The notes: generated by a model not told the origin, from the sequence alone. Positions 18,154-26,422 are shown, counted from the first letter of the stretch. The stretch is DNA of 64,000 nt from Neobacillus endophyticus (GCF_013248975.1 NZ_JABRWH010000001.1:2438001-2502000); one strand, 5' to 3'. Program-made: numbers and translations.

Positions 18154-18264
18154 TAATTTACTTCCATATACTTTTATATTGAAATAAACACCTGCAGAAA
18201 ATAGCACGACAAAAGTAATTATTCCGGACAATGAAGTAGGAGCCATGAATTGAGATAATTCCAT
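18148..18264 (-). CDS. 38-residue single-pass membrane peptide
   Basis: The frame starts at ATG 18264 behind AAAGAGGTGG and reads MELSQFMAPTSLSG, then a hydrophobic stretch IITFVVLFSAGVYFNIKV and a short basic tail GSKLQ. A dedicated terminator begins within its last codons, and a ribosome binding site stands in front. Both make it a real gene rather than chance. Topology would be one helix near the C-terminus. No known family comes to mind. It lies between an MFS gene and ampS, all on the minus strand, each with its own terminator. Confidence 0.65.
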   Translation of the reverse strand: MELSQFMAPTSLSGIITFVVLFSAGVYFNIKVYGSKLQ

Positions 18265-18365
18265 TGATTCCACCACCTCTTTAATTTAGAAAGTATTAAC
18301 AACATAATTATAATATTAAAAGGGGTAGATGTGAATAAATTAGTACAATTTTTTGAAAAAAGTGA

Positions 18366-18396
18366 AATAAAAAAGGATCGTATGATTTTACGATCC
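18366..18396 (-). terminator. Terminator of the MFS gene
   Basis: GGATCGTA / TACGATCC stem. The minus strand continues into TTTTTTATT. It overlaps the last three codons of the MFS gene. Confidence 0.82.
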
Positions 18397-19662
18397 CACA
18401 TGTAAAGAGCTCTTTTTAAAAGAATAAAACATCAGCCAGTAGAAGACAGCGCTCGCAATTGCCATGATAAATAGGACAACAAAAGTCCAGCCATAGCCGA
18501 CCCAAACGGTCATGGGAATCGCCATTGGGGCTATGGTCCGACTGAAGGTAAAACGTAAACTGGCCGCGGCAAAGTATTGTCCGCGCATATGCTCTGGGGC
18601 AATCTTGGAAATAAAACTTTGCTGCAGACCGGCACCCATTAATTCCGCAAAGGTGAATACAGCCATTCCGAAAATAAAGCCCCAAATCCAATGGGTTTGG
18701 CTAAAAATAATAATGGACAGTGCGTAAACAATGGAGGAAAGTACAAAAACATTTCGTTCATTCAATCGGTCCATCCACTTTGTGACAAGAACAGTAAGCA
18801 GTGATACAAGCAAGCCATTCTCAGCCAAAATCAGCCCAAATGCTTGCTCGCCATTTAGGCTGAACGACCAATTTCCAATGGATAATAGATTTTGCCGGGT
18901 TATCATGTCTTTAATATAAACAGGAAACAATAAGTCCAGCTGCATAAATGTTTGACCGGCCAATACACCAGCGATAATAAATAATAGGAAGGTTTTGTCT
19001 TTGATAATTAAACTATAATCCATCAATTGATTTCTTAGAAAATAATACCATTTTCCATCAACCGCAGGATCTTCCATTACTTTCTTCGGTACGGTTTCTC
19101 TTGCCCACTTTGTTAAAATCAGGCCTAATAAAAGGCAAACAATTCCTGCAATCATTAGCAACTGAAAGCGGTATTGCGCAAAAAAAATGGACCCCAATAT
19201 CGGGCCGATTACTACGGCAATATTGATTTGCGTATAAAAAATGGCAAACACTCTACTGCGGTGCTTTTCATCTACTAAATCTGCGATCATTGCCTGGCTT
19301 GCCGGCCAGTAAAGGGCACCAAATACACCTGAAGCCGCAAAGGAAACGAAGCCAATCCAAGGAGATTGAAACCACGGGGAACTGGCCGCGGAAAAAGCCA
19401 GGAAAGAAAGTCCTTGCCCGATTGCCGACAGTACCATCATCCGTTTCCGCCCAAAACGATCCGCACAATACCCTCCCAAAAGGTTCGCAATGACAGAAAA
19501 TATTTGTGAAAATACTAATAAAAAGCCTGTTTTATTTTTACCGAAAGCTTCAGAAAAATAAATTGATAAGAAGGGGAAAAACATCCAATAGTTGATGTTC
19601 ATCATAGCTTCGCCAAATAAGCGAACCTTTAAATTAGAATCCCAATCCCTAATTTTCATCAT
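18388..19662 (-). CDS. MFS transporter, drug-exporter type
   Basis: 424 residues with twelve predicted membrane helices. It is a proton-driven exporter of the major facilitator superfamily. The loop 2-3 motif is GGYCADRFGRKRMMVLSA and the motif-C-like stretch is VVIGPILGSIFF, which points to an antiporter; a drug or metabolite is the likely cargo. A large loop lies between helices 6 and 7 (around residues 190-230). The ribosome binding site GAGG precedes ATG 19662. Nearby genes do not tell the substrate. It resembles the multidrug MFS proteins of B. subtilis (YqjV/YttB group), but I would not assign one name. Confidence 0.88.
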   Translation of the reverse strand: MMKIRDWDSNLKVRLFGEAMMNINYWMFFPFLSIYFSEAFGKNKTGFLLVFSQIFSVIANLLGGYCADRFGRKRMMVLSAIGQGLSFLAFSAASSPWFQSPWIGFVSFAASGVFGALYWPASQAMIADLVDEKHRSRVFAIFYTQINIAVVIGPILGSIFFAQYRFQLLMIAGIVCLLLGLILTKWARETVPKKVMEDPAVDGKWYYFLRNQLMDYSLIIKDKTFLLFIIAGVLAGQTFMQLDLLFPVYIKDMITRQNLLSIGNWSFSLNGEQAFGLILAENGLLVSLLTVLVTKWMDRLNERNVFVLSSIVYALSIIIFSQTHWIWGFIFGMAVFTFAELMGAGLQQSFISKIAPEHMRGQYFAAASLRFTFSRTIAPMAIPMTVWVGYGWTFVVLFIMAIASAVFYWLMFYSFKKSSLHVGS

Positions 19663-19761
19663 TAAATCCTCATTTCAAAAAATTTCCTATAATTCCATCA
19701 TACTATTAGGAAGGAGGTCCAAACAAGAAGAAAATAGGCACACTGTACCTATCTTCTTTCA

Positions 19762-20115
19762 TTATTCGTTTTCTTTTAGGGCTTGTTTTAGCAGGTCTCC
19801 CAAGCTAGTACCAAAATCATCTTTTTGCGTGTACTTTTGAACTAGCTTTCGTTCCTCCCGTTTATTGACAGCCTTTTTCTTTTCTTCTGCCATTTCCAAA
19901 ACATTACATGGACGGCATTGGAAATAAAGGCCGGCTTTTCCTTCATGCATTTCCATTTTTTTATGGCATTGTGGACAGCGGCGATTCGACAGTTTCGAAT
20001 CTTTGCGTCTGCGGAAAGAGCACTCTAGATTAGAGCAAACGAGAATTTTTCCGTCCTTTGTATTTCGTTCTTTTAAAAATGAGGTGCATTCCGGGCATTT
20101 AGGACCGGTAATTTT
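19762..20115 (-). pseudogene. topB: C-terminal zinc-ribbon remnant of an older topB
   Basis: The frame carries CPECTSFLKERNTKDGKILVC, then CPQCHKKMEMHEGKAGLYFQC, then EERKLVQKYTQKDDFGTSLGDLL. This is the tail of DNA topoisomerase III: the intact copy at 20415-22601 ends with the same two CxxC blocks and VQKYLKQ. Everything upstream of the zinc ribbons is gone, cut off near 20110 where an IS3-type orfA fragment begins. It is diverged from the intact copy rather than a recent duplicate. Confidence 0.85.
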
Positions 20116-20337
20116 AAAAAGAAAATTGTTCAATTACATTTTGAAGAAATGGCAACAACTGAACTGGGTAAAGAATATAAAGTTTCACCAAAAGCAGTCT
20201 ATTCTTGGATAAAGCTATATGCTGATGAATCAGCTATTTCTTTTAAAGAATTCAACACTATTCAAAAAGAAAATAAACGTTTAAAACAGGAAGTAGAAAT
20301 ACTTAAACAAGCAATGACAATTATGACTTCCAAATAG
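20110..20337 (+). mobile_element. IS3-family orfA remnant (helix-turn-helix part)
   Basis: The reading frame FKKKIVQLHFEE, ELGKEYKVSPKAVYSWIKLY, then QKENKRLKQEVEILKQAMTIM is the typical OrfA of IS3 elements, with its HTH and leucine-zipper end. The N-terminus is cut where the topB remnant starts and no orfB follows, so it is a dead fragment. I did not find terminal inverted repeats. It probably took part in breaking the older topB. Confidence 0.85.
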
Positions 20338-20414
20338 AACTAATACCTATCCATATTTCATGTACTAGAACTGTGTTATATTATCAGTACAAGATATTAA
20401 AGGAGCATGAAGAT

Positions 20415-22601
20415 ATGGCAAAAAGCTTAGTATTAGCAGAAAAACCATCAGTAGCTCGCGATATTGCGAATGTGCTGAAATGTAATAAAAAAGGTAATGG
20501 CTTTTTAGAGGGCGATAAATATATCGTGACATGGGCGCTTGGACATCTAGTAACCTTAGCTGATCCAGAAACGTATGATAAGAAATATCAAAAGTGGAAT
20601 TTAGAAGATTTACCGATGCTACCTGAGCGTTTAAACCTAACAGTAATCAAACAGTCCGGCAAGCAGTTTAATTCCGTTAAATCACAATTAAATCGTAATG
20701 ATGTAAATGAAATCATTATCGCAACAGATGCTGGTCGAGAAGGTGAGCTAGTAGCTCGATGGATTATTGCCAAATCCAAAGTAAATAAACCCATCAAACG
20801 TCTGTGGATTTCATCTGTAACAGATAAGGCTATTAAAGATGGATTTAATAATTTAAAACCTGGTAAAGCATATGAAAATTTATATTATGCTGCTGTAGCT
20901 CGTTCTGAAGCAGATTGGTACATTGGACTAAATGCTACTAGGGCTTTATCAACTAAATATAATGCACAGTTAAATTGTGGACGCGTTCAGACCCCTACTG
21001 TAGCTATGATATCTGCACGGGAAGATGAAATTAAAAACTTTAAACCACAAACATACTATGGCATTGAAGCGCAAACTGATTTAGTCAAACTAACTTGGCA
21101 AGATACCAACGGAAATAGTAGAAGCTTTAGCAAAGAAAAGACTGATGCCATTGTAAAATCACTTGGTAGCCAAGATGCAATAGTTACAGCGATTGATCGT
21201 AAAGCGAAAAAATCATTCTCTCCAGCACTTTATGATTTAACAGAATTGCAACGTGATGCCAATAAATTATTTGGCTACTCGGCGAAAGAAACATTAAAGA
21301 TTATGCAAAGTCTATACGAGTCACACAAGGTTTTAACGTATCCTCGTACGGATTCTCGCTATTTATCTTCAGATATCGTTAGTACGCTTCCAGAGCGTCT
21401 AAAAGCTTGTGGAGTAAGCGAATATCGTCCACTAACAAATAAAGTGTTAAAAAAACCCATTAAGCCTTCTAAAGCGTTTGTTGATGATAGCAAAGTCAGT
21501 GATCACCATGCGATTATTCCAACCGAGGGATATGTTAATTATTCTTCTTTCTCAGATAAAGAGCGTAAAATTTATGACCTTGTGGTGAAACGTTTTTTAG
21601 CCGTTCTTTTCCCAGCTTATGAGTACGAACAATTAACATTGCAAGCGACCATTGGTAACGAAAAATTTATTGCTAAAGGTAGAACAGTCATTAACGCTGG
21701 CTGGAAAGAAGTGTACGAAAATCATTTTGACGATGAAGAGTCCTCAGATGATGTAAAAGAGCAATTACTGCCACATATTAAAACAGGTGATGTGTTAAAA
21801 ACAAAATTAATTTCACAAACATCTGGTCAAACAAAACCACCTGCTCGCTTTACAGAGGCCACATTATTATCTGCCATGGAAAACCCTACTAAGTACATGC
21901 AAACGAGCAATAAAGAGCTTGTGGATACGTTAAAAGCGACAGGAGGACTAGGGACTGTTGCTACACGTGCAGATATCATTGATAAACTGTTTAATTCATT
22001 TCTAATTGAAAAACGTGGTGGTAAAGAAATTTACATTACGCAAAAAGGTCGTCAACTGTTAGATTTAGTTCCAGAAGAATTGCGTTCACCAGCTACAACT
22101 GCAGAGTGGGAACAAAAACTTGAACTAATTGCAAAAGGTAAGCTAAAAAAAGATGTTTTTATCAATGAAATGAAAAAGCACACAAAAGAAATTGTGACGG
22201 AAATTAAAGCAAGTGATAAAAAATACAAGCACGAAAACATCTCTACAAAATCTTGTCCGGATTGCGGTAAGCCGATGCTTGAGGTGAACGGTAAAAAAGG
22301 AAAAATGCTTGTGTGCCAAGATCGTGAATGTGGTCACCGAAAAAATGTATCACGTGTAACAAATGCACGCTGTCCACAATGTAAGAAAAAACTAGAACTA
22401 CGTGGTGAAGGTGAAGGTCAAATCTTTGTATGTAAATGTGGCTACCGTGAAAAGTTATCAACATTCCAAGAACGCCGTAAGAAAGAATCCAGTGGTAAAG
22501 TAGACAAACGTACTGTTCAGAAATATTTAAAGCAGCAGAATAATGAAGAACCAGTAAATAATGCGCTGGCAGAAGCGCTAAAAGGGTTAAAATTCGACTA
22601 A
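20415..22601 (+). CDS. topB: DNA topoisomerase III
   Basis: Type IA topoisomerase of 728 residues that relaxes and decatenates DNA by single-strand passage. It shows the Toprim domain (LAEKPSVARDIA at the N-terminus, ATDAGREGELVARWI near 103-117 with acidic metal ligands), the active-site Tyr in VLTYPRTDSRYLS, and two C-terminal zinc-ribbon blocks (CPDCGKPM, CPQCKKKLEL). ATG 20415 follows AAGGAG; the extra 14 codons to 20373 have no support. It lies head to head with the tail of another topB, so it may be an incoming replacement. Confidence 0.94.
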   Translation: MAKSLVLAEKPSVARDIANVLKCNKKGNGFLEGDKYIVTWALGHLVTLADPETYDKKYQKWNLEDLPMLPERLNLTVIKQSGKQFNSVKSQLNRNDVNEIIIATDAGREGELVARWIIAKSKVNKPIKRLWISSVTDKAIKDGFNNLKPGKAYENLYYAAVARSEADWYIGLNATRALSTKYNAQLNCGRVQTPTVAMISAREDEIKNFKPQTYYGIEAQTDLVKLTWQDTNGNSRSFSKEKTDAIVKSLGSQDAIVTAIDRKAKKSFSPALYDLTELQRDANKLFGYSAKETLKIMQSLYESHKVLTYPRTDSRYLSSDIVSTLPERLKACGVSEYRPLTNKVLKKPIKPSKAFVDDSKVSDHHAIIPTEGYVNYSSFSDKERKIYDLVVKRFLAVLFPAYEYEQLTLQATIGNEKFIAKGRTVINAGWKEVYENHFDDEESSDDVKEQLLPHIKTGDVLKTKLISQTSGQTKPPARFTEATLLSAMENPTKYMQTSNKELVDTLKATGGLGTVATRADIIDKLFNSFLIEKRGGKEIYITQKGRQLLDLVPEELRSPATTAEWEQKLELIAKGKLKKDVFINEMKKHTKEIVTEIKASDKKYKHENISTKSCPDCGKPMLEVNGKKGKMLVCQDRECGHRKNVSRVTNARCPQCKKKLELRGEGEGQIFVCKCGYREKLSTFQERRKKESSGKVDKRTVQKYLKQQNNEEPVNNALAEALKGLKFD

Positions 22602-22602
22602 C

Positions 22603-22648
22603 AAAAAAGCTGAGCATGTAAAAAATTCAACATGACTCAGCTTTTTTA
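22603..22648 (+). terminator. Terminator of topB
   Basis: AAAAAAGCTGAGCATGT / ACATGACTCAGCTTTTTT stem, with T-runs on both strands. Confidence 0.9.
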
Positions 22649-23144
22649 TATAAATTTATTATTTAATTGCTGTAGCATTTCCGGCTACCTCATTTGAAAC
22701 ATGGTGGAAAGAACAAAGAAGAATTGCAATTCGTTGGCCATTGAGATGACATTCTATCGCTCTTTTTTGATCTCTTTACAATGAACGATTTCAAATATGG
22801 ACTTCCATGTATTAAAGAGTAAAGGTCGTAACGTGTTCCGTCGGAAATCTTCGGGTGATACATTGGTTATTATTCATTCAACGCACTCAATCGTTTACTT
22901 CGTTCCTTCGTAACAATCCCTTTTTTTCTCCTTAAGTTCTTGATTTTTCCACCGTTCCCTTGTTTGTTCTACTGTCAGTCAGAAGAAAAAACTTTAGCCA
23001 GTAATTTCAGATGCCCTCCATCAATTTGTAGGATGGATTCGAAAATTGCAGAATCAGGCCGTAAATGACTCTTTCAAACCTTTTTTTAAAACAGGCACTT
23101 CCTTTCATATACTATCCTGCTAAAGTGATAATGTGTTAAAATTC
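22649..23144. other. Intergenic, no gene recognised
   Basis: Six-frame reading shows only short broken frames without ribosome binding sites. Composition is close to average. I see no repeat or RNA. Confidence 0.45.
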
Positions 23145-23185
23145 TGAAAATTTCATTGACAGAAAGGCTTTCCTTCACATAGAAT
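23145..23185 (+). promoter_or_regulatory. Promoter of the hutH leader, with adjacent dyad
   Basis: TTGACA (23156-23161) and TAGAAT (23180-23185) are separated by 18 bases, a good sigma-A match. A perfect dyad TGAAA-A-TTTCA (23145-23155) touches the -35 box and could bind a regulator. Confidence 0.6.
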
Positions 23186-23226
23186 ATTATCATTAGTATA
23201 GTTTTAATAGAAAAGGATGATACCGT

Positions 23227-23295
23227 ATGAGGCATCGCCATCGAATCAATGCAAATATTGTAGGTTCTATAAAAGAGGCTGGACTCCAAATCTAA
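23227..23295 (+). CDS. 22-codon leader ORF upstream of hutH
   Basis: ATG 23227 lies 10 bases after AAAAGGAT. The peptide starts MRHRHRINANIV and is rich in basic residues, with two His codons in the first five. Its last seven codons run into the first arm of the terminator at 23272-23325, the layout of an attenuator peptide. It may also be chance. Confidence 0.35.
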   Translation: MRHRHRINANIVGSIKEAGLQI

Positions 23296-23325
23296 TGAGA
23301 TAGGAATCCAGCCTCTTTCTTTATT
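23272..23325 (+). terminator. Leader terminator before hutH
   Basis: AAAGAGGCTGGA / TCCAGCCTCTTT, a perfect 12-bp stem, followed by CTTTATTATAC. It sits between the promoter and hutH, 28 bases before the hutH start, so hutH expression should need read-through. Confidence 0.8.
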
Positions 23326-23352
23326 ATACTAAAGTGGTAGAGGAGAGAGAAA

Positions 23353-24879
23353 ATGATTACATTAACAGGTAATAGTCTGACACTTAAGCAAATGAAGGAA
23401 GTTTTATTCAATGAGCAGAATGTTTGTGCTTCTGAAAAAAGCATGGAAGCAGCACAAAAAAGCCGGGAAGCTGTAGAACGAATTGTTTCAGAAAAAAGAG
23501 TAGTATATGGAATTAATACCGGTTTCGGAAAATTTAGTGATGTATTAATTGATCAGGAGCATGTTCAAGACTTGCAGTTAAATTTAATCCGCTCACATGC
23601 CTGCGGTGTCGGTGAACCTTTCCCTGAGGTTGTGGCAAAAGCCATGGTTCTGTTAAGGGCCAATGCACTTTTAAAAGGTTATTCTGGAATCAGACCAGTG
23701 GTGATTGAAAGGCTGATCAACCTTGTTAATAAAAATATTACGCCTGTGATTCCGCAGCAAGGCTCACTTGGAGCAAGCGGTGATTTGGCGCCGCTTTCCC
23801 ATCTTGCATTAGTACTGGTGGGAGAAGGGGAAGTTTTTTATAAAGGAAATAGAATGGATGCACTTACAGCTTTACAACTTGAAGGACTGTCACCCATCAC
23901 ACTTGAGGCGAAGGAAGGTCTTGCACTGATCAACGGAACTCAAGCGATGACGGCTATGGGAGTCATCGGATACTTGGAGGCAGAGCTGCTGGCATATGAA
24001 AGCGAACTGATTGCTTCCATGACGATTGAAGGGTTAAATGGAATTATTGATGCTTTTGCCGAAGAAGTTCAAGTGGCAAGGGGATATAAGCAGCAAATTG
24101 ATACGGCTGCTCGCATCCGTCAATACTTAAGTGACAGTCTGCTTACAACCATGCAGGGGGAATTGAGAGTCCAGGACGCTTACTCCCTTCGCTGTATCCC
24201 TCAGGTGCACGGCGCATCCTGGCAAGCACTTGATTATGTGAAGGAAAAATTGGAAATCGAGATGAATGCTGCTACTGATAATCCACTTATTTTTGATGAT
24301 GGGGAAAAGGTAATTTCAGGTGGTAACTTCCATGGACAGCCGATTGCACTTGCCATGGATTTCATGAAAATTGCAGTGGCTGAACTCGCGAATATATCGG
24401 AAAGAAGGATTGAACGTTTAATCAATCCGCAACTAAATGACCTGCCGCCATTTTTAAGTCCTCAGCCAGGTCTTCAATCTGGTGCAATGATTATGCAGTA
24501 TGTGGCTGCTTCACTTGTTTCCGAGAATAAAACATTGGCACATCCGGCAAGCGTTGACTCGATCCCGTCATCCGCGAACCAGGAGGACCATGTCAGCATG
24601 GGAACGATCGCATCTAGACATGCTTACCAAATCATTCAAAATGTTAGAAGAGTTTTAGCTATCGAAATGATTTGTGCGATGCAGGCATGCGAGTTCCGCG
24701 GTGTGGAGAAAATGTCATCCCATACGAAAAATTTCTACGAAAAAGGAAGGCAGCACGTATCTTCCATTAAACAGGACCGCATTTTTTCAAAGGATATCGA
24801 AGTTCTGGCAGAATGGCTTAAAACCATTGAGTTTTCCCAGTTTATTAAAGATTTAAGCTTAGAAAAAGGCACCTATTAA
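23353..24879 (+). CDS. hutH: Histidine ammonia-lyase
   Basis: First enzyme of histidine degradation: L-histidine to urocanate plus ammonia. 508 residues, cytosolic homotetramer. The MIO prosthetic group forms from Ala141-Ser142-Gly143 in [15 protein letters not shown]. Other family blocks are [36 protein letters not shown] and [12 protein letters not shown]. The start follows GAGGAGAG. Unlike B. subtilis there is no hutP upstream and no hutU/I/G/M downstream in this window, so the rest of the pathway must lie elsewhere. A leader promoter and terminator precede it. Confidence 0.95.
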   Translation: MITLTGNSLTLKQMKEVLFNEQNVCASEKSMEAAQKSREAVERIVSEKRVVYGINTGFGKFSDVLIDQEHVQDLQLNLIRSHACGVGEPFPEVVAKAMVLLRANALLKGYSGIRPVVIERLINLVNKNITPVIPQQGSLGASGDLAPLSHLALVLVGEGEVFYKGNRMDALTALQLEGLSPITLEAKEGLALINGTQAMTAMGVIGYLEAELLAYESELIASMTIEGLNGIIDAFAEEVQVARGYKQQIDTAARIRQYLSDSLLTTMQGELRVQDAYSLRCIPQVHGASWQALDYVKEKLEIEMNAATDNPLIFDDGEKVISGGNFHGQPIALAMDFMKIAVAELANISERRIERLINPQLNDLPPFLSPQPGLQSGAMIMQYVAASLVSENKTLAHPASVDSIPSSANQEDHVSMGTIASRHAYQIIQNVRRVLAIEMICAMQACEFRGVEKMSSHTKNFYEKGRQHVSSIKQDRIFSKDIEVLAEWLKTIEFSQFIKDLSLEKGTY

Positions 24880-24884
24880 GTAAA

Positions 24885-24912
24885 GAAGGCGTGAGACAGC
24901 TCACGCCTTTTA
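24885..24912. terminator. Bidirectional terminator after hutH
   Basis: AAGGCGTGAG / CTCACGCCTT with a 4-nt loop and T-tracts. It serves hutH and the converging small gene. Confidence 0.88.
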
Positions 24913-25110
24913 TTCAGTCTGATTAGGAAGAACACGGGCCGTATCTTGGCGGTGCTCTTCTTCTTCTGTTCTATTTTTAAATGCTTCCTGGGTGACAATG
25001 AACTCTTCATCCCCTATTGCTTGTTCTGCATGCTTTTCGGCTAAGCTGTTTTTAGGAAATTCGCCTGGATGGTGTTTATTTTTGTGATTAAAATGTTCTC
25101 CACGTGCCAA
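24910..25110 (-). CDS. Small hydrophilic protein, 66 residues
   Basis: Very polar protein, rich in Glu, His, Lys and Asn, with no membrane segment or Cys: ARGEHFNHKNKHHPGEFPKN, then AEKHAEQAIGDEEFIVTQEA. I choose the TTG at 25110, since AAAGGAG lies 8 bases upstream; the GTG at 25119 overlaps the ribosome binding site. I do not recognise the family. The composition resembles small proteins of spore-formers, but no role can be claimed. Confidence 0.7.
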   Translation of the reverse strand: MARGEHFNHKNKHHPGEFPKNSLAEKHAEQAIGDEEFIVTQEAFKNRTEEEEHRQDTARVLPNQTE

Positions 25111-25214
25111 ATTCAACACTCCTTTCGTCTAATGTAATATTCCCAAATTCCTGTAAAATGATGATAAAAATATTTCACTCGGTTTGATATAATAAAGAAA
25201 AAGGAGGCATGAAC

Positions 25215-25595
25215 ATGGATATGTTTCAGCTTCTCTCGGAGGATCGGATCAAAAAGGCTTACGAGAAAGGTGAATTTGAGCAGCTTCCCGGATTTGGAAA
25301 GCCAATGAAGATCGAGGATTTATCTGGAGTTCCTGAAGAATTGCGGATGGCCTATAAGTTGCTAAAAAATGCAGGCTATTCGGAAGACGAGTGCCTGATT
25401 AGACGTGAAATGATGACTATTGAAGATTTAATGAAAAAATGTGAAGACCCGATTGAAAAAGAAGACCTAAAAAGGAAATGGAACGAAAAACTCCTTCGCT
25501 TTAATCAGTTAATGTCGAAAAGAGGCGTCCAAACCAATTCGTCTATTTTTAAAAATTATGGTGATAAGGTACAAAGTAAATTTAAAAAAAGCTAA
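25215..25595 (+). CDS. DUF1992 (DnaJC28-like conserved domain) protein
   Basis: 126-residue cytosolic protein. The DUF1992 block appears at once: IKKAYEKGEFEQLPGFGKPM, then KNAGYSEDECLIRREMMTIE. The remainder is helical and basic. The family is found in many bacteria and in eukaryotic DNAJC28, with no established biochemical role. The ATG at 25215 sits 8 bases after AAGGAGG; the ATG at 25209 is too close. Monocistronic, with a terminator-like hairpin behind it. Confidence 0.85.
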   Translation: MDMFQLLSEDRIKKAYEKGEFEQLPGFGKPMKIEDLSGVPEELRMAYKLLKNAGYSEDECLIRREMMTIEDLMKKCEDPIEKEDLKRKWNEKLLRFNQLMSKRGVQTNSSIFKNYGDKVQSKFKKS

Positions 25596-25618
25596 GCGAT
25601 CATAGAGGAACAATACTT

Positions 25619-25650
25619 GCTGGTTACTCTTCGCTAGCTTTTTTTTCGTT
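25619..25650 (+). terminator. Terminator of the DUF1992 gene
   Basis: Short GCTGG / CTAGC stem followed by TTTTTTTTCGTTTT. Confidence 0.55.
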
Positions 25651-25667
25651 TTGGCTGGCTGGCAAAG

Positions 25668-25742
25668 CTAATCAAGCAAGAAACCTCCAAGTATCATAAA
25701 GGCAATAGGAATCGAATAGTTTAAAACATGGACGAAAGTCAA
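25668..25742 (-). CDS. Possible 24-residue membrane peptide
   Basis: The frame begins at TTG 25742 after AAAGGAGGAGAAGG and encodes TFVHVLNYSIPIAFMILGG plus FLLD, which is almost entirely one hydrophobic helix. The ribosome binding site is strong, but spacing (about 10) and the TTG start are marginal. No family recognised. Confidence 0.35.
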   Translation of the reverse strand: MTFVHVLNYSIPIAFMILGGFLLD

Positions 25743-25975
25743 ATCTTCCTTCTCCTCCTTTCAGAACAATAACAATGTTTCCCTTATTTATATATAGTTA
25801 ACATCAGATGCTGATTTTTACGAAATAGACAAAAACTCCTGTTCAATATTTATTTGGGTTCCATTTTCTATATGAATAAAATAATTAATGTTTCAATTGA
25901 AATAGCAATAAATGTAATAAATTAGAATATATTTAGGGTTAGGAACGTAAAGGTGTGATGCCAATGGGGAGTTTA

Positions 25976-25982
25976 TGTCGAA
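25976..25982 (+). promoter_or_regulatory. Candidate Spo0A box upstream of sinI
   Basis: TGTCGAA is an exact match to the core 0A-box consensus TGNCGAA. It lies about 45 bases upstream of the proposed -35 element for the sinI transcript. A one-mismatch inverted copy (TTTGACA) overlaps that -35. In B. subtilis, sinI is activated by phosphorylated Spo0A, so the position makes sense; a 7-base match alone is weak. Confidence 0.45.
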
Positions 25983-26027
25983 AGATGTTGGAATTTGAAG
26001 GAAAAAGAGGTTCGAAATTTTACATAT

Positions 26028-26055
26028 TTGACAAAATCTAACACAATGTTATGAA
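26028..26055 (+). promoter_or_regulatory. Candidate promoter of the riboswitch-sinI transcript
   Basis: TTGACA (26028-26033) and TATGAA (26050-26055) with a 16-base spacer. The -35 is perfect and the -10 is weak, as expected for an activated promoter. A TATAAT at about 26063 has no good -35. Confidence 0.45.
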
Positions 26056-26148
26056 AGGACTATATATAATATAAATACTGATATTGTTAAGCCTATTGTC
26101 CTAGAGATGAAAAAGTATCGTACTATAAATCAAATGAGCATTAAATGG

Positions 26149-26243
26149 ATACAGAAAAAGGCAAACTTGCTGAAAAGTAAGGACGCAAAGCCGAGGATCT
26201 AAGGGGAAGAGCTAATCTTTCCTATGATGGCCGGGTTGCCTGG
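26149..26243 (+). promoter_or_regulatory. Cyclic di-GMP-I (GEMM-I) riboswitch
   Basis: The conserved GEMM-I elements occur in order: AAAGGCAAAC, a first stem capped by GAAA (GCTGAAAAGT), GGACGCAAAGCC (26181-26192), a second stem, and ATGGCCGGGTTGCC. They match the aptamer that binds c-di-GMP through the bulged G/A/C core. There is no terminator between the aptamer and the sinI start only 30 bases on, so control of translation initiation (AGGGGTG) is more likely than attenuation; that part is inference. Confidence 0.9.
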
Positions 26244-26273
26244 AATACGATTGGTATTTTAGGGGTGAAATGA

Positions 26274-26420
26274 ATGATGTTGGCAGAGAAAGAATTACAA
26301 GCAATCGATGAAGAATGGCTTGAACTTATTCAGGAAGCAAGAGCAATTGGATTATCAATTGAAGAAGTGCGCGAATTCCTTAATCAAAATGTTACTGGGG
26401 AGCATTTGGTATGTACATAA
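26274..26420 (+). CDS. sinI: SinI-type anti-repressor, 48 residues
   Basis: The core AIDEEWLELIQEARAIGLSI followed by EEVREFL matches the helical SinI domain that disrupts SinR tetramers (B. subtilis DQEWVELMVEAKEANIS, EEIRKYL). The frame starts at ATG 26274 (or 26277) after AGGGGTG. It lacks a DNA-binding part. It sits directly behind a c-di-GMP riboswitch and ends facing sinR across one shared terminator. In B. subtilis sinI and sinR lie in the same direction; here they converge, so the antagonist is transcribed independently of SinR. Confidence 0.88.
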   Translation: MMLAEKELQAIDEEWLELIQEARAIGLSIEEVREFLNQNVTGEHLVCT

Positions 26421-26422
26421 CA

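Noticed and set aside
18219..18401. 60-codon minus-strand ORF over the small membrane peptide
   Set aside because: It overlaps the better supported 38-codon frame, has no ribosome binding site and reads like random AT-rich translation.
23191..23330. HutP-type RNA site
   Set aside because: A few UAG triplets exist but not at the regular spacing that HutP needs, and no hutP gene is present in the window.
25958..26041. 27-codon ORF upstream of the riboswitch
   Set aside because: The ribosome binding site is only 2 bases from the ATG, and the frame runs over the proposed promoter and Spo0A box.
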